This document shows positions 51,853 to 59,565 of a stretch of DNA of 63,887 nucleotides, piece after piece. Numbering within the stretch: the stretch's first letter is position 1; each line of letters begins with the position of its first letter. Origin of the DNA: an uncultured Oscillospiraceae bacterium (lineage in GTDB: Bacteria; Bacillota; Clostridia; Oscillospirales; Oscillospiraceae). The translations under genes and the position numbers were made by a program. Location of the stretch: assembly GCA_947599875.1 (NCBI GenBank), contig CANQFV010000013.1, positions 1 through 63,887 on the forward strand, read 5' to 3'. The notes beneath the pieces are model-generated. The model had not been told where the DNA came from. It searched no databases and saw only the letters and a list, made by a program, of their open reading frames with translations.

Positions 51853-52647
51853 TCAGTCCGGATTTATCGCTTTAAATTCCTGTGAAGAAAGCATCATGTC
51901 CCCCACAGGCCCGTCATACCACACCCGGTTGAGGTATAGTCCCTGGGGCGGCACGGTGGGGCCGGTGAGCCGCCTGTCACGGCTGTCCAGCAGCGCCGGG
52001 ATGTCATGGGGGTCAAGCTTCCCCTCCGCGCAGTAGATCACCGTGCCCATAATGGCCCGAACCATGTTGTAGAGGAAGCCGTCGGCGCACACCCGCATGG
52101 TAATGAGGCTCCCCTCCCGCTGGATCTCGCACCAGTAGATGGTGCGGACGGTGGTCTTTGTCTGCGTCCCCACGCTCCGGACGGCGGCAAAATCGTGGGT
52201 GCCCACGAATTTTGAGGCGGCCAGCTCCATGACGGCCGTGTCCAGCGGCGCCGGGTAGAAATACGCCCTGTCCCGCTCAAAGGGGTCGCGGACGCGTGTG
52301 TTGCGGATGCGGTAGATGTACTCCTTCTTCCGGCAGGAGAGGATGGCGTTAAAATCCTCCGGGGCGTCAACGGCGTCAAGGCAGGCGATGTCCTCCGGGA
52401 GCCGGGAATTCAGCGCCAAGGGCAGGCGGTCTGCCGGGATGGAGCAGGAGGAGCGGAAATTGGCGCAGTAATTCAGGGCGTGAACCCCGGCGTCCGTCCT
52501 GCCGCAGCCGATGACCCGGACGCGCTCCCCGGTCAGCCGGAAGAGGGCGTTCTCCACCGTCTCGGCCACGGTGACGTCGTTTTTCTGAACCTGCCAGCCG
52601 TGATAATTTGTGCCGCTGTAGCGCAGCTTCACCGCGATGTTTCTCAT
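51853..52647 (-). CDS. truA: tRNA pseudouridine synthase A
   Basis: 264 residues. Catalytic Asp52 lies in GCGRTDAGVHALNY. ILSCRKKEYIYRI and ADGFLYNMVRAIMGTVI are conserved. It pseudouridylates tRNA positions 38-40. It is the last gene of the ecf-truA block, overlapping ecfT by 4 bp. Confidence 0.97.
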   Translation of the reverse strand: MRNIAVKLRYSGTNYHGWQVQKNDVTVAETVENALFRLTGERVRVIGCGRTDAGVHALNYCANFRSSCSIPADRLPLALNSRLPEDIACLDAVDAPEDFNAILSCRKKEYIYRIRNTRVRDPFERDRAYFYPAPLDTAVMELAASKFVGTHDFAAVRSVGTQTKTTVRTIYWCEIQREGSLITMRVCADGFLYNMVRAIMGTVIYCAEGKLDPHDIPALLDSRDRRLTGPTVPPQGLYLNRVWYDGPVGDMMLSSQEFKAINPD

Positions 52648-53453
52648 AGGCCGAACCTTCTAAGCACGGTCACCGCGGCGATCAGGAGGATGCCCAGGGC
52701 CAGGGTGAGGTAATCCCTGGTCTGCATCGTCAGCACATTCAGCCGCGTCCGGCCCTCCCCGCCGTGATAGCATCTGGCCTCCATCGCCGTGGCCAGCTCG
52801 TCGGCCCGCCGGAAGGAGGACAAAAACAGCGGAATGAGGATGGGCAGCATGGCCTTGGCCTTCTCGATAAGATTCCCGGTGTCAAACTGGGCGCCCCGGG
52901 CCTTCTGGGCGGACATGATCTTGTCCGTCTCCTCGATAAGCGTGGGGATGAGCCGCAGCGCCATACTCATCATCATCGCCAGCTCGTGGACGGGGACCTT
53001 GATCTTCTTCAGGGGGTTCATCAGCAGCTCCAGCCCGTAGGTGAGCATGATGGGCGACGTGGTGTACGTCAGCATAAAGGTGCCCATCACGAGCATCACG
53101 ATGCGCAGGACCATATAGATGGCCCGCCGGATGCCCTGGGCGGTGATCTTAAAAATCCAGAAGGTGAAGATCGGCTCCCCCGTCCCGTAGAAGAGGTTCA
53201 GCAGGGACGTGAGGACGACGATAAAGATCAAGGGCTTCATCCCCTTGAGCATCGCCTTCAGCCGGATCCGGGATACGGCGATGGACACGCCGAGGAATAC
53301 GGCCATCAGGGCGTAGCCGCCGGGGGTGTTGGCAGTGAACAGGGCGGCGATATACAGCGCCACCATGACGATCTTCGTCCTGGGGTCCAGCCGGTGGACC
53401 ACGGTGGTGCCGGGGAAATATTGGCCCAGGGTGATATCTTTAAGCACGGCCAA
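52644..53453 (-). CDS. ecfT: ECF transporter transmembrane component EcfT
   Basis: 269 residues. N-terminal VLKDITLGQYFPGTTVVHRL and the helix LDPRTKIVMVALYIAALFTA open the family pattern. Later ADELATAMEARCYHGGEGRT carries the two Ala-Arg-Gly/Ala-Arg-Cys coupling helices. It pairs with EcfA1 and EcfA2, encoded immediately upstream, and with varied S-components for vitamin uptake. Confidence 0.96.
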   Translation of the reverse strand: MAVLKDITLGQYFPGTTVVHRLDPRTKIVMVALYIAALFTANTPGGYALMAVFLGVSIAVSRIRLKAMLKGMKPLIFIVVLTSLLNLFYGTGEPIFTFWIFKITAQGIRRAIYMVLRIVMLVMGTFMLTYTTSPIMLTYGLELLMNPLKKIKVPVHELAMMMSMALRLIPTLIEETDKIMSAQKARGAQFDTGNLIEKAKAMLPILIPLFLSSFRRADELATAMEARCYHGGEGRTRLNVLTMQTRDYLTLALGILLIAAVTVLRRFGL

Positions 53454-54309
53454 GCCCCCTCTCCAGCTGCATCAGGGCGTCCACCATCTGCTCCACGGTG
53501 TACACCGTCCCGGGGAGCCTGACGCCAAGCCCGGCCAGCCTCTCCGCCACGTCGGTCATCACGGGGGTGTCCAGCCCCATCCGACGCAGCTCCGGCCCGC
53601 GGGAGAAGATCTGCTCCGGCGCGCCGTCCATAGCCACGCTGCCGTGGTTTAAGACGACCATCCGGTCTGCGTGGCGGGCCGCCTCCTCCATCGAGTGGGT
53701 GACGATGACGATGGCGGCGCCCGTCTTGTCGTGGTAGCTCAGGATATTCTCCATGATGCTCTCCCGCCCCGCGGGATCCAGACCCGCCATAGGCTCGTCC
53801 AGAACCAGGACCTCCGGCATCATGGCGATGACCCCGGCGATGGCCACCCGGCGCTTCTGCCCGCCGGAGAGATCAAAGGGCGAGCGCTCCAAAATCTCCT
53901 CCTCCAGGCCGACAAAGCCCGCGGCCTCCCGGACGCGCCTGTCTATCTCCTCCCCGGTAAGGGACATGTTCTTCGGCCCGAAGGCGATGTCCTTGTATAC
54001 CGTCTCCTCAAAGAGCTGATACTCCGGATACTGGAACACAAGCCCCACCCGGGCGCGGGCCTGGCGGATGGATGCCTTTGAGGCAAAGATGTCCTGCCCC
54101 TCTAAAAGCACCCTGCCAGAGGTGGGCTTTTGCAGGGCGTTGAGATGCTGGATCAGCGTGGATTTGCCCGATCCCGTGTGGCCGATGATGCCCAGGATCT
54201 CGCCCTTTCGTATCTCAAGATTCACATCCCGCACCGCCGCCAGCTCAAAGGGCGTGTCCGGCGCGTAGATGTGGGTCAGATGTTCGGTTTTGATGATAGG
54301 TTCGTTCAT
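53440..54309 (-). CDS. ecfA2: ECF transporter ATPase EcfA2
   Basis: 289 residues from ATG 54309 (AAAGGAAACGGC upstream). Walker A GIIGHTGSGKST, Q-loop, signature LSGGQKRRVAIAGV, Walker B VLVLDEPMAGLD. The frame extends to 54450 but that leader is not family-like. It overlaps ecfT by 14 bp. Confidence 0.96.
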   Translation of the reverse strand: MNEPIIKTEHLTHIYAPDTPFELAAVRDVNLEIRKGEILGIIGHTGSGKSTLIQHLNALQKPTSGRVLLEGQDIFASKASIRQARARVGLVFQYPEYQLFEETVYKDIAFGPKNMSLTGEEIDRRVREAAGFVGLEEEILERSPFDLSGGQKRRVAIAGVIAMMPEVLVLDEPMAGLDPAGRESIMENILSYHDKTGAAIVIVTHSMEEAARHADRMVVLNHGSVAMDGAPEQIFSRGPELRRMGLDTPVMTDVAERLAGLGVRLPGTVYTVEQMVDALMQLERGLGRA

Positions 54310-54353
54310 GCCGTTTCCTTTCGGTGAGATTCCTCTCCAAGGATACCTCCCGG

Positions 54354-55211
54354 TTATCTGTTTTGAAAATGATCCGCCAGCGCCTGGGCGCACTCCTGAA
54401 CGCTCAGGGTCGTGAGGGGCACATTCACCCCCCGGGCGCGAAGCTCCCACATGAGCCTGACCGTCCCCGGGACGGCAAGGCCAAGCTCGTCCAGCTCCCG
54501 GACCCGAGCAAACACCTGGCGGGGCGCGCCGTCCATGACGATCCGCCCGTCGGACATGACCACCGCCCGGTCGGCCCGGGCGGCCTCCTCCATGTGGTGG
54601 GTGATGAGAATCACCGTGGTGCCGTACTCCCGCCGGAGTCTGTCGATGATCTCCATCACATCCCGGCGCCCCCGGGGATCCAGCATGGCGGTTGGCTCGT
54701 CAAAGACCACGCACTCCGGCCGCATAGCCAGCACCCCGGCAATGGCGATGCGCTGCTTCTGCCCGCCGGAGAGCAGATGGGGCGCGTGGGTGCGAAACTC
54801 CGTCATCCCCACCATTTCCAGGGCCTCATCCACCCTGCGCCGGATCTCCGGCGAGGGAATTCCCAGATTCTCCGGGGCGAAGGCCACGTCCTCCTCCACC
54901 ACGTTGGAAACCAGCTGGTTGTCCGGATTCTGAAAGACCATCCCCACACGCCGGCGGATCTCCAGCGTCAGCTCCTCGTCCCTTGTGTCCATGCCGAACA
55001 CCTGCACCGTGCCGCCCTTGGGCAGCAACAGGGCGTTGAGATGCCGGGCCAGGGTGGATTTGCCCGACCCGTTGTGCCCCAGCACCGCCACAAAGGACCC
55101 CTTCTCCAGGGATAGGCTCACCCCGGAGAGTACGTCCTCCGGCGCCCTCTCCTCCTCACCGGAGGCGTAGAAGAAGGTGAGATTTTCGGTTTTGATTGCC
55201 GTGTTATCCAT
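54354..55211 (-). CDS. ecfA1: ECF transporter ATPase EcfA1
   Basis: 285 residues. Walker A VLGHNGSGKST, signature LSGGQKQRIAIAGV, Walker B CVVFDEPTAMLD. It is the first gene of ecfA1-ecfA2-ecfT-truA and forms the asymmetric ATPase pair with EcfA2. Confidence 0.96.
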   Translation of the reverse strand: MDNTAIKTENLTFFYASGEEERAPEDVLSGVSLSLEKGSFVAVLGHNGSGKSTLARHLNALLLPKGGTVQVFGMDTRDEELTLEIRRRVGMVFQNPDNQLVSNVVEEDVAFAPENLGIPSPEIRRRVDEALEMVGMTEFRTHAPHLLSGGQKQRIAIAGVLAMRPECVVFDEPTAMLDPRGRRDVMEIIDRLRREYGTTVILITHHMEEAARADRAVVMSDGRIVMDGAPRQVFARVRELDELGLAVPGTVRLMWELRARGVNVPLTTLSVQECAQALADHFQNR

Positions 55212-55246
55212 AAACGCGCAAGCTCCTATCGATCTGCCGGCGCCGG

Positions 55247-56125
55247 TCAGGCTCCGGCGGCAGGGCCGTCAAATTCCATCCTGCATGTACTGCCGCAGGG
55301 CAGGACAAGTCCCGTGGCCGTCACGGGAAGGCCCAGCTCCTGACTCTCGGCGCGGCCGCCCCGGCCGGCGAAGGCCGTCTCGGCCACATAGCCGATGGTG
55401 GAGGCCGACAGGCCCGTGGTGTAAGAGTTGATCATAACGAAAAGCGGCCTATCGCTGAGGACTCCGGCGCAAAGGCGCACAAAGGGGAAGAGATCCGCCT
55501 CTAATTTCCACACCTCGCCCCCCGGTCCCCGGCCGTAGCTGGGGGGATCCATGATGATGGCGTCATATTTCCGGCCCCGGCGGATCTCACGTTCCACAAA
55601 CTTGGCGCAGTCGTCCACGATCCACCGCACGCTTCTGTCCGCCACCCGGGAGGCGGCGGCGTTCTCCCTGGCCCAGGCCACCATGCCCTTGGCCGCGTCC
55701 ACATGACAGACGGACGCCCCGGCCGCCAGGCACGCCGCCGTGGCGGCGCCGGTATAGGCAAATAGGTTCAGCACGCTCACGCTCCTTCCGGCGGAGCGGA
55801 TCTTCCGCATGGCCCAGTCCCAGTTGACGGCCTGCTCCGGAAAGATCCCGGTGTGCTTGAAGTTCATGGGCTTTACGTTGAAGGTCAGCTCCCCATAGCC
55901 GATCTGCCAGCTCTGGGGCACGTCCCTCTTGTCCCATGCCCCGCCGCCGGAGCCGGACCGCTCATACCTGGCGTCCGCCTGACGCCAGCGGATGTCCCGG
56001 CGCTGGGTGTCCCAGATCACCTGGGGATCCGGGCGGATCAGGATCTGATCCCCCCACCGCTCCAGCCTCTCGCCGCGTGAGCAGTCGATCAGCTCATAGT
56101 CCTTCCATTTGTCGCTTGACCACAT
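55247..56125 (-). CDS. RlmI/RlmK-like SAM methyltransferase
   Basis: 292 residues. LNLFAYTGAATAACLAAGAS is the SAM-binding motif, IIMDPPSYGRGPGGEVW the catalytic loop. The N-terminal part (YELIDCSRGERLERWGDQIL) is a short pre-domain instead of a full PUA domain. It probably methylates 23S rRNA at cytosine or guanine; the exact target is unknown. Confidence 0.85.
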   Translation of the reverse strand: MWSSDKWKDYELIDCSRGERLERWGDQILIRPDPQVIWDTQRRDIRWRQADARYERSGSGGGAWDKRDVPQSWQIGYGELTFNVKPMNFKHTGIFPEQAVNWDWAMRKIRSAGRSVSVLNLFAYTGAATAACLAAGASVCHVDAAKGMVAWARENAAASRVADRSVRWIVDDCAKFVEREIRRGRKYDAIIMDPPSYGRGPGGEVWKLEADLFPFVRLCAGVLSDRPLFVMINSYTTGLSASTIGYVAETAFAGRGGRAESQELGLPVTATGLVLPCGSTCRMEFDGPAAGA

Positions 56126-56289
56126 AAAAATGACCTCAACTCAACAGAATATTCCAAATATATAGAATAGCATTTCAGTTCTTTAAAGTCAACTGTTTTG
56201 TTTGCCTTGATTTTTTCAGAAAAAGTTCCGAAAATTATTGATTTCGACCTATTCATCGTGTATTATTAGCTTTAGAGGGGCTGATTTTT

Positions 56290-56823
56290 GTGCTTTTTGA
56301 GTTTACCGAGTACTCTCAGCTGAAGAAAAATAAATTGATGGAGATCTACCGCCAGGGAAATCTGGAAACCGCCGACCGGCTCTACCCCCATGTGGCGGAC
56401 AGGAGGTTTGCCCTGCGTCTGGCTGAGCGGGACTTTATCGACTTCCTGGCCAGGGATTTTTTCCGCCCCGGCTGCTCCTATATGGTCCTGGTGGTGGACG
56501 ACGTGTGGCTCTCCGCCCTGCGTCTGACCCTGGTGGAGGAGGGGCTGTACTACATTGAGGCCCTGGAGACGCGCCCCGACCGCCGCCGGGAGGGCAACGC
56601 CGTCCGGCTGCTGCGGGCGGTGATCACCGTGCTGTCCCACCGGGGGCCGTTCATCCTCCGGGACTGCGTCAGCAAGGAAAATCTCCCGTCCCTCCGCACC
56701 CACCGGAAGGCCGGCTTTACGGTGTACTCCGACGTGGGCTATGATTACCTCTCCCGGGAGCATAAGCCCCATTGCTACGGGCTGGAGTACCGCTTCACCC
56801 CGGAGCGGGAGGCGGAGCCGTGA
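56290..56823 (+). CDS. GNAT-family N-acetyltransferase
   Basis: 177 residues starting at GTG 56290 after AGAGGGG. LFEFTEYSQLKKNKLMEIYR opens, and GLYYIEALETRPDRRREGNA then VRLLRAVI is the acetyl-CoA binding region (R-x-x-G-type pattern in RRREGNAV). The substrate is not known. It is single and divergent from the methyltransferase. Confidence 0.8.
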   Translation: MLFEFTEYSQLKKNKLMEIYRQGNLETADRLYPHVADRRFALRLAERDFIDFLARDFFRPGCSYMVLVVDDVWLSALRLTLVEEGLYYIEALETRPDRRREGNAVRLLRAVITVLSHRGPFILRDCVSKENLPSLRTHRKAGFTVYSDVGYDYLSREHKPHCYGLEYRFTPEREAEP

Positions 56824-56862
56824 GAAAGCTTTGACGGTTTGGGAATATTTCCATATCTACGG

Positions 56863-56894
56863 CGAGGGCCAGGTACAGGTGTACCTGGCCCTCG
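56863..56894 (+). terminator. Hairpin after the GNAT gene
   Basis: CGAGGGCCAGGTAC pairs with GTACCTGGCCCTCG (56881-56894) around AGGT: a perfect 14-bp stem. The following T-run is short, so it may terminate only partly. Confidence 0.6.
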
Positions 56895-56962
56895 GGGGTT
56901 TGTATCGTTTCGGAGGGATGGCAACGGGGAATCAGCCAAAATGTGTCATGTTACGACGTGGT

Positions 56963-57264
56963 TGAGACAAAAGAACCGTCCCGGTGTATCTCTTTCGTCC
57001 GCCGGTGCTACATGGGGACGGTTCCGCAGTCACACCTTCGGTGCTACAGCGAAACCGTCCCCAAGTCACACCTCCTCAGAAGAACGGACGTAAAAAATCT
57101 TTCGATGACAGAGCGGTTTCCCGCGGGACTGAGGGACGGTTTTTTTGTCACACCGAAGGTGGGACTAAAGAACCGTCCCTCTGTCACGCCCGCAGGGGGT
57201 TGGATTATATTATGTCAGGCTGTGACGAAGTTGGGACAAAAGAACCGTCCCGGTGTACGCCCCA
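56963..57264. repeat. GGGACGGTT / AACCGTCCC hairpin repeat block, left copy
   Basis: Six copies of AACCGTCCC or its complement with flanking TGTCACAC or GTGGGACTAAAG elements. The best pair (57133-57181) folds AGGGACGGTT onto AACCGTCCCT with a 7-nt loop. A nearly identical block sits on the other side of the pilin gene. No convincing gene lies in 56824-57326. Confidence 0.85.
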
Positions 57265-57326
57265 CACAATTTTTCCTCGCTCACCTCCTTCCAAATAACA
57301 CGCACGCGAACCAGATCACCCTAAAG

Positions 57327-58817
57327 TTAATGGACCTCGACATGAACTGTATAAATAGGCTGCTGCCCGCCTCTTTTTTCTGGGCCTTTAAATGTTATAG
57401 TAGCGCTTCCTTTACCCACAGCCGTCACCGTTATTATTTTCCCGGTTACACTAATCGACACAACACCTTCTTTGTCTACGGTCGGATCACCTGTAATGGT
57501 CAAAGACGAGTTGATTGTCCCGGTTTTATAACTTTCATCTTCAAGACTCAACACCAACGTGCCTTTATCGCCGCTGCCTTGATTTTTACTTCCAATCTTT
57601 ATGGTTTTGTTATATTTTACTACAATCTCCTTCTCCCTTGGATCGGCGTCCTCTGAAACAACGCCATTGAGCGGAACCGTTAAAAGCCCGTCAACAGATT
57701 TTACATTTATTATAACTCCGTCTGTAACACTGCTCAGGTTATAATCTGGGCTTATCAAATTTTCCGGTGTAATATCGCCGCTCAGAACGGAACCAACCAT
57801 CGGGATATAGCCAGACATAGCACTCAGGTAATCATCATCTTTGAGGGGAGTACCGCCTTTGGCTGTCTTCACTTCCTTGGCGGCCTGCATCAGTGCAAGG
57901 AACGCCTGCGCGTCCTGCTCAGCCTTATTGCTGTTTTGGTAATCTGAGATGATTGTACTCCAGTTACCAGACGATTTGAAAGATGCGCTAAAGTAGTCGT
58001 AACCGCCCTGCACTCGAAGTTTTTCCAAATCTTCCTTCATGTCCTCTGTGAGGCTCGGATGGGTTTTTGCATAGAGGTAGAAAGCATAGTTTCTGGTCAA
58101 TGTTGCGCCAAGCTCGGTTGAAGTTGCCCGCTGAGTTTTACTCGGGTCAGAGGGGACAGGCTCAAACAGCTCAAACGCACTGCCACTCTTCCACGCATTC
58201 AAAAATGTTGAGCTGTCAATCGTTGTGGTTTTTTCCACAATCCTTTCAAGGTAGTCATTCGCGCCCTCTGTGTCAACCTTTACGCCCTCAAACATGTCGG
58301 CTTTTCCGTTGAGACCGTTTACAAGAGTGGATACGATGTCCCAAATCTCATCGACGCTTCCGGCAAAGGAGCTTGCGCCCTTCGTCTCGATATTGTTCAA
58401 ATATTTTTTTACAGTATCGTTATTTTGGATTCCCGAAACAACGGAATTAAGGTCAGCAGGAACGGGATTGCCCCACTTGTCATAGGTCAGCCGTATGCTG
58501 TCTATGTCTCCAAACGCATCAGTAAGAGCGGCTTTCACCTCCTCACTGGCAGAGCCGAGAATTTTAGGAGCGCTGTCTGCTGTTAAAACGATCATGGCGC
58601 TGCCCGTGGAATCGGGGTAAGAGTAGCCGGCAAGATCAATCGCGTGGATGATCTCACCAACTAAATCCTTGTCCACGCCCTTGTTGGCGTAGTTGATGTA
58701 CCCCGTGTAGGCCACAGCGCCCACGGCGGACAGGATCGCCAGAATGGCGATCACGACGATCAGCTCCACCAGCGTGAAGCCCTTGGTTTTGCGTTTTTGT
58801 GAAGAATTTTGTTTCAT
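57327..58817 (-). CDS. Large type IV pilin-like protein with C-terminal Ig-like domain
   Basis: 496 residues, start after AAGGAGAGCAACC. The basic leader ends KTKG and the prepilin site is Gly13-Phe14, with FTLVELIVVIAILAIL as the conserved first helix and Glu18 at position +5. An exceptionally long ectodomain follows (most pilins are 120-200 residues). The end (TITGDPTVDKEGVVSISVTG, then ITVTAVGKGSATITFKG and YTVHVEVH) resembles a bacterial Ig-like (BIG2) adhesion domain. It is on the minus strand and its upstream region is an invertible promoter segment. GC and codon use are lower than neighbours, suggesting acquisition. Confidence 0.88.
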   Translation of the reverse strand: MKQNSSQKRKTKGFTLVELIVVIAILAILSAVGAVAYTGYINYANKGVDKDLVGEIIHAIDLAGYSYPDSTGSAMIVLTADSAPKILGSASEEVKAALTDAFGDIDSIRLTYDKWGNPVPADLNSVVSGIQNNDTVKKYLNNIETKGASSFAGSVDEIWDIVSTLVNGLNGKADMFEGVKVDTEGANDYLERIVEKTTTIDSSTFLNAWKSGSAFELFEPVPSDPSKTQRATSTELGATLTRNYAFYLYAKTHPSLTEDMKEDLEKLRVQGGYDYFSASFKSSGNWSTIISDYQNSNKAEQDAQAFLALMQAAKEVKTAKGGTPLKDDDYLSAMSGYIPMVGSVLSGDITPENLISPDYNLSSVTDGVIINVKSVDGLLTVPLNGVVSEDADPREKEIVVKYNKTIKIGSKNQGSGDKGTLVLSLEDESYKTGTINSSLTITGDPTVDKEGVVSISVTGKIITVTAVGKGSATITFKGPEKRGGQQPIYTVHVEVH

Positions 58818-58897
58818 GGTTGCTCTCCTTGTATAAATATTTATAGAAAGCGGTCGTGCCGCGATCTACCGGGTTTTGCGTCTACGGGGGCCGGTGT

Positions 58898-59165
58898 GAC
58901 ATGGGGACGGTTCTTTAGTCCCACCAGTGTGCGCACTGGTGTTACGAAATAACCGTCCCCACTGTCCCACCTCCTCAGTCACAGAAGACTTCCCCGCGGG
59001 ACTGAGGGACGGTTTTTTTGTCACACTGGAGCGTAAGCGGAAGTGGGACTAAAGAACCGTCCCTCTGTCACGCACGGCAGAGAGTCTGTCCTGTCCCCCG
59101 AAAACAAAAACGGGGGCGTCCCCGTGTCCCACCTGCGGTGGCACAACGGAACCGTCCCCAGGTTT
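58898..59165. repeat. GGGACGGTT / AACCGTCCC hairpin repeat block, right copy
   Basis: Five further AACCGTCCC-type copies. The sequences around 58993-59026 and 59043-59073 repeat those at 57120-57153 and 57159-57189 almost exactly, in the same orientation. They lie in the leader that would precede the pilin mRNA in the inverted state. Confidence 0.85.
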
Positions 59166-59229
59166 GCCCCGTCAAAACGCACAAAAAATCTGCTGAACCT
59201 CTCGTTTACCCGCCCCTCCCCACCGGATT

Positions 59230-59253
59230 ACAGGACATTATTGATATAATGTC
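59230..59253 (+). repeat. Inversion site, left
   Basis: 24-bp sequence whose core is GGACATTAT, TGAT, ATAATGTCC (59233-59254): 9-bp dyad arms and an asymmetric 4-bp spacer, as in tyrosine recombinase core sites. Its exact reverse complement is at 59542-59565. Confidence 0.93.
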
Positions 59254-59274
59254 CGATTCGGCGTGCCGCAAGAA

Positions 59275-59302
59275 ACAAAAAAGCGCGGTGTTTTCACCGC
59301 GC
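59275..59302 (-). terminator. Intrinsic terminator, minus strand
   Basis: GCGCGGTG/CACCGCGC stem with TTTT loop (59283-59302); on the minus strand it is followed by TTTTTTGTTTC. In the present orientation it ends leftward transcripts coming from the recombinase. Confidence 0.88.
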
Positions 59303-59348
59303 AGAGCTAATTCGGCCTGATCAAATCGACGGAAAAGCCATTTTTGGG

Positions 59349-59414
59349 CACGCCGCGACGCCCCCACCGGCCTTCCAATTTTTTCGGAAGCCCGTGAGGG
59401 CGCGTCGCGGCGTG
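59349..59414. other. Long GC hairpin inside the invertible segment
   Basis: CACGCCGCGACGC (59349-59361) pairs with GCGTCGCGGCGTG (59402-59414), and the stem continues inward with few mismatches to GGCCTTCC/GGAAG around AATTTTTTC. It could insulate transcription or fold in the pilin leader. Confidence 0.75.
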
Positions 59415-59464
59415 GAAAGTTTATGTAGCCATTAGAAATTTTTAGTGAAATTTTTCAAAATCTC

Positions 59465-59492
59465 TTGACATTTTAGGCGAATCGCCTATAAT
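59465..59492 (+). promoter_or_regulatory. Near-consensus promoter in the invertible segment
   Basis: TTGACA (59465-59470), 16-nt spacer, TATAAT (59487-59492). The spacer and -10 carry TAGGCGA-A-TCGCCTA, a 15-bp dyad that could bind a repressor. It currently reads toward the 3' end of the recombinase gene. Confidence 0.85.
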
Positions 59493-59541
59493 GGGAGACG
59501 AAGAATTTCGTTAGGCCTGCGCTTTCCCGCCGGATGAACGA

Positions 59542-59565
59542 GACATTATATCAATAATGTCCTGT
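59542..59565 (-). repeat. Inversion site, right
   Basis: Exact reverse complement of 59230-59253. Its last base is shared with the TAA stop of the recombinase gene, so inversion leaves that gene intact. Confidence 0.93.

Larger units (their letters stand above)
59233..59562. mobile_element. Invertible promoter segment (phase switch)
   Basis: About 330 bp bounded by two inverted core sites. It contains a leftward terminator (59275-59302), a long hairpin (59349-59414) and a rightward promoter (59465-59492). The flanking genes are the pilin on the left (minus) and the tyrosine recombinase on the right (minus), whose stop codon touches the right site. As sequenced, the promoter faces away from the pilin and the terminator blocks leftward read-through. 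Inversion would point the promoter at the pilin and turn the terminator around. No gene lies inside. Confidence 0.85.

Noticed and set aside
59230-59565. Insertion sequence with terminal inverted repeats
   Set aside because: The enclosed 290 bp hold no transposase, and the recombinase lies outside the repeats. Each repeat has internal dyad symmetry around a spacer, which fits inversion sites better.
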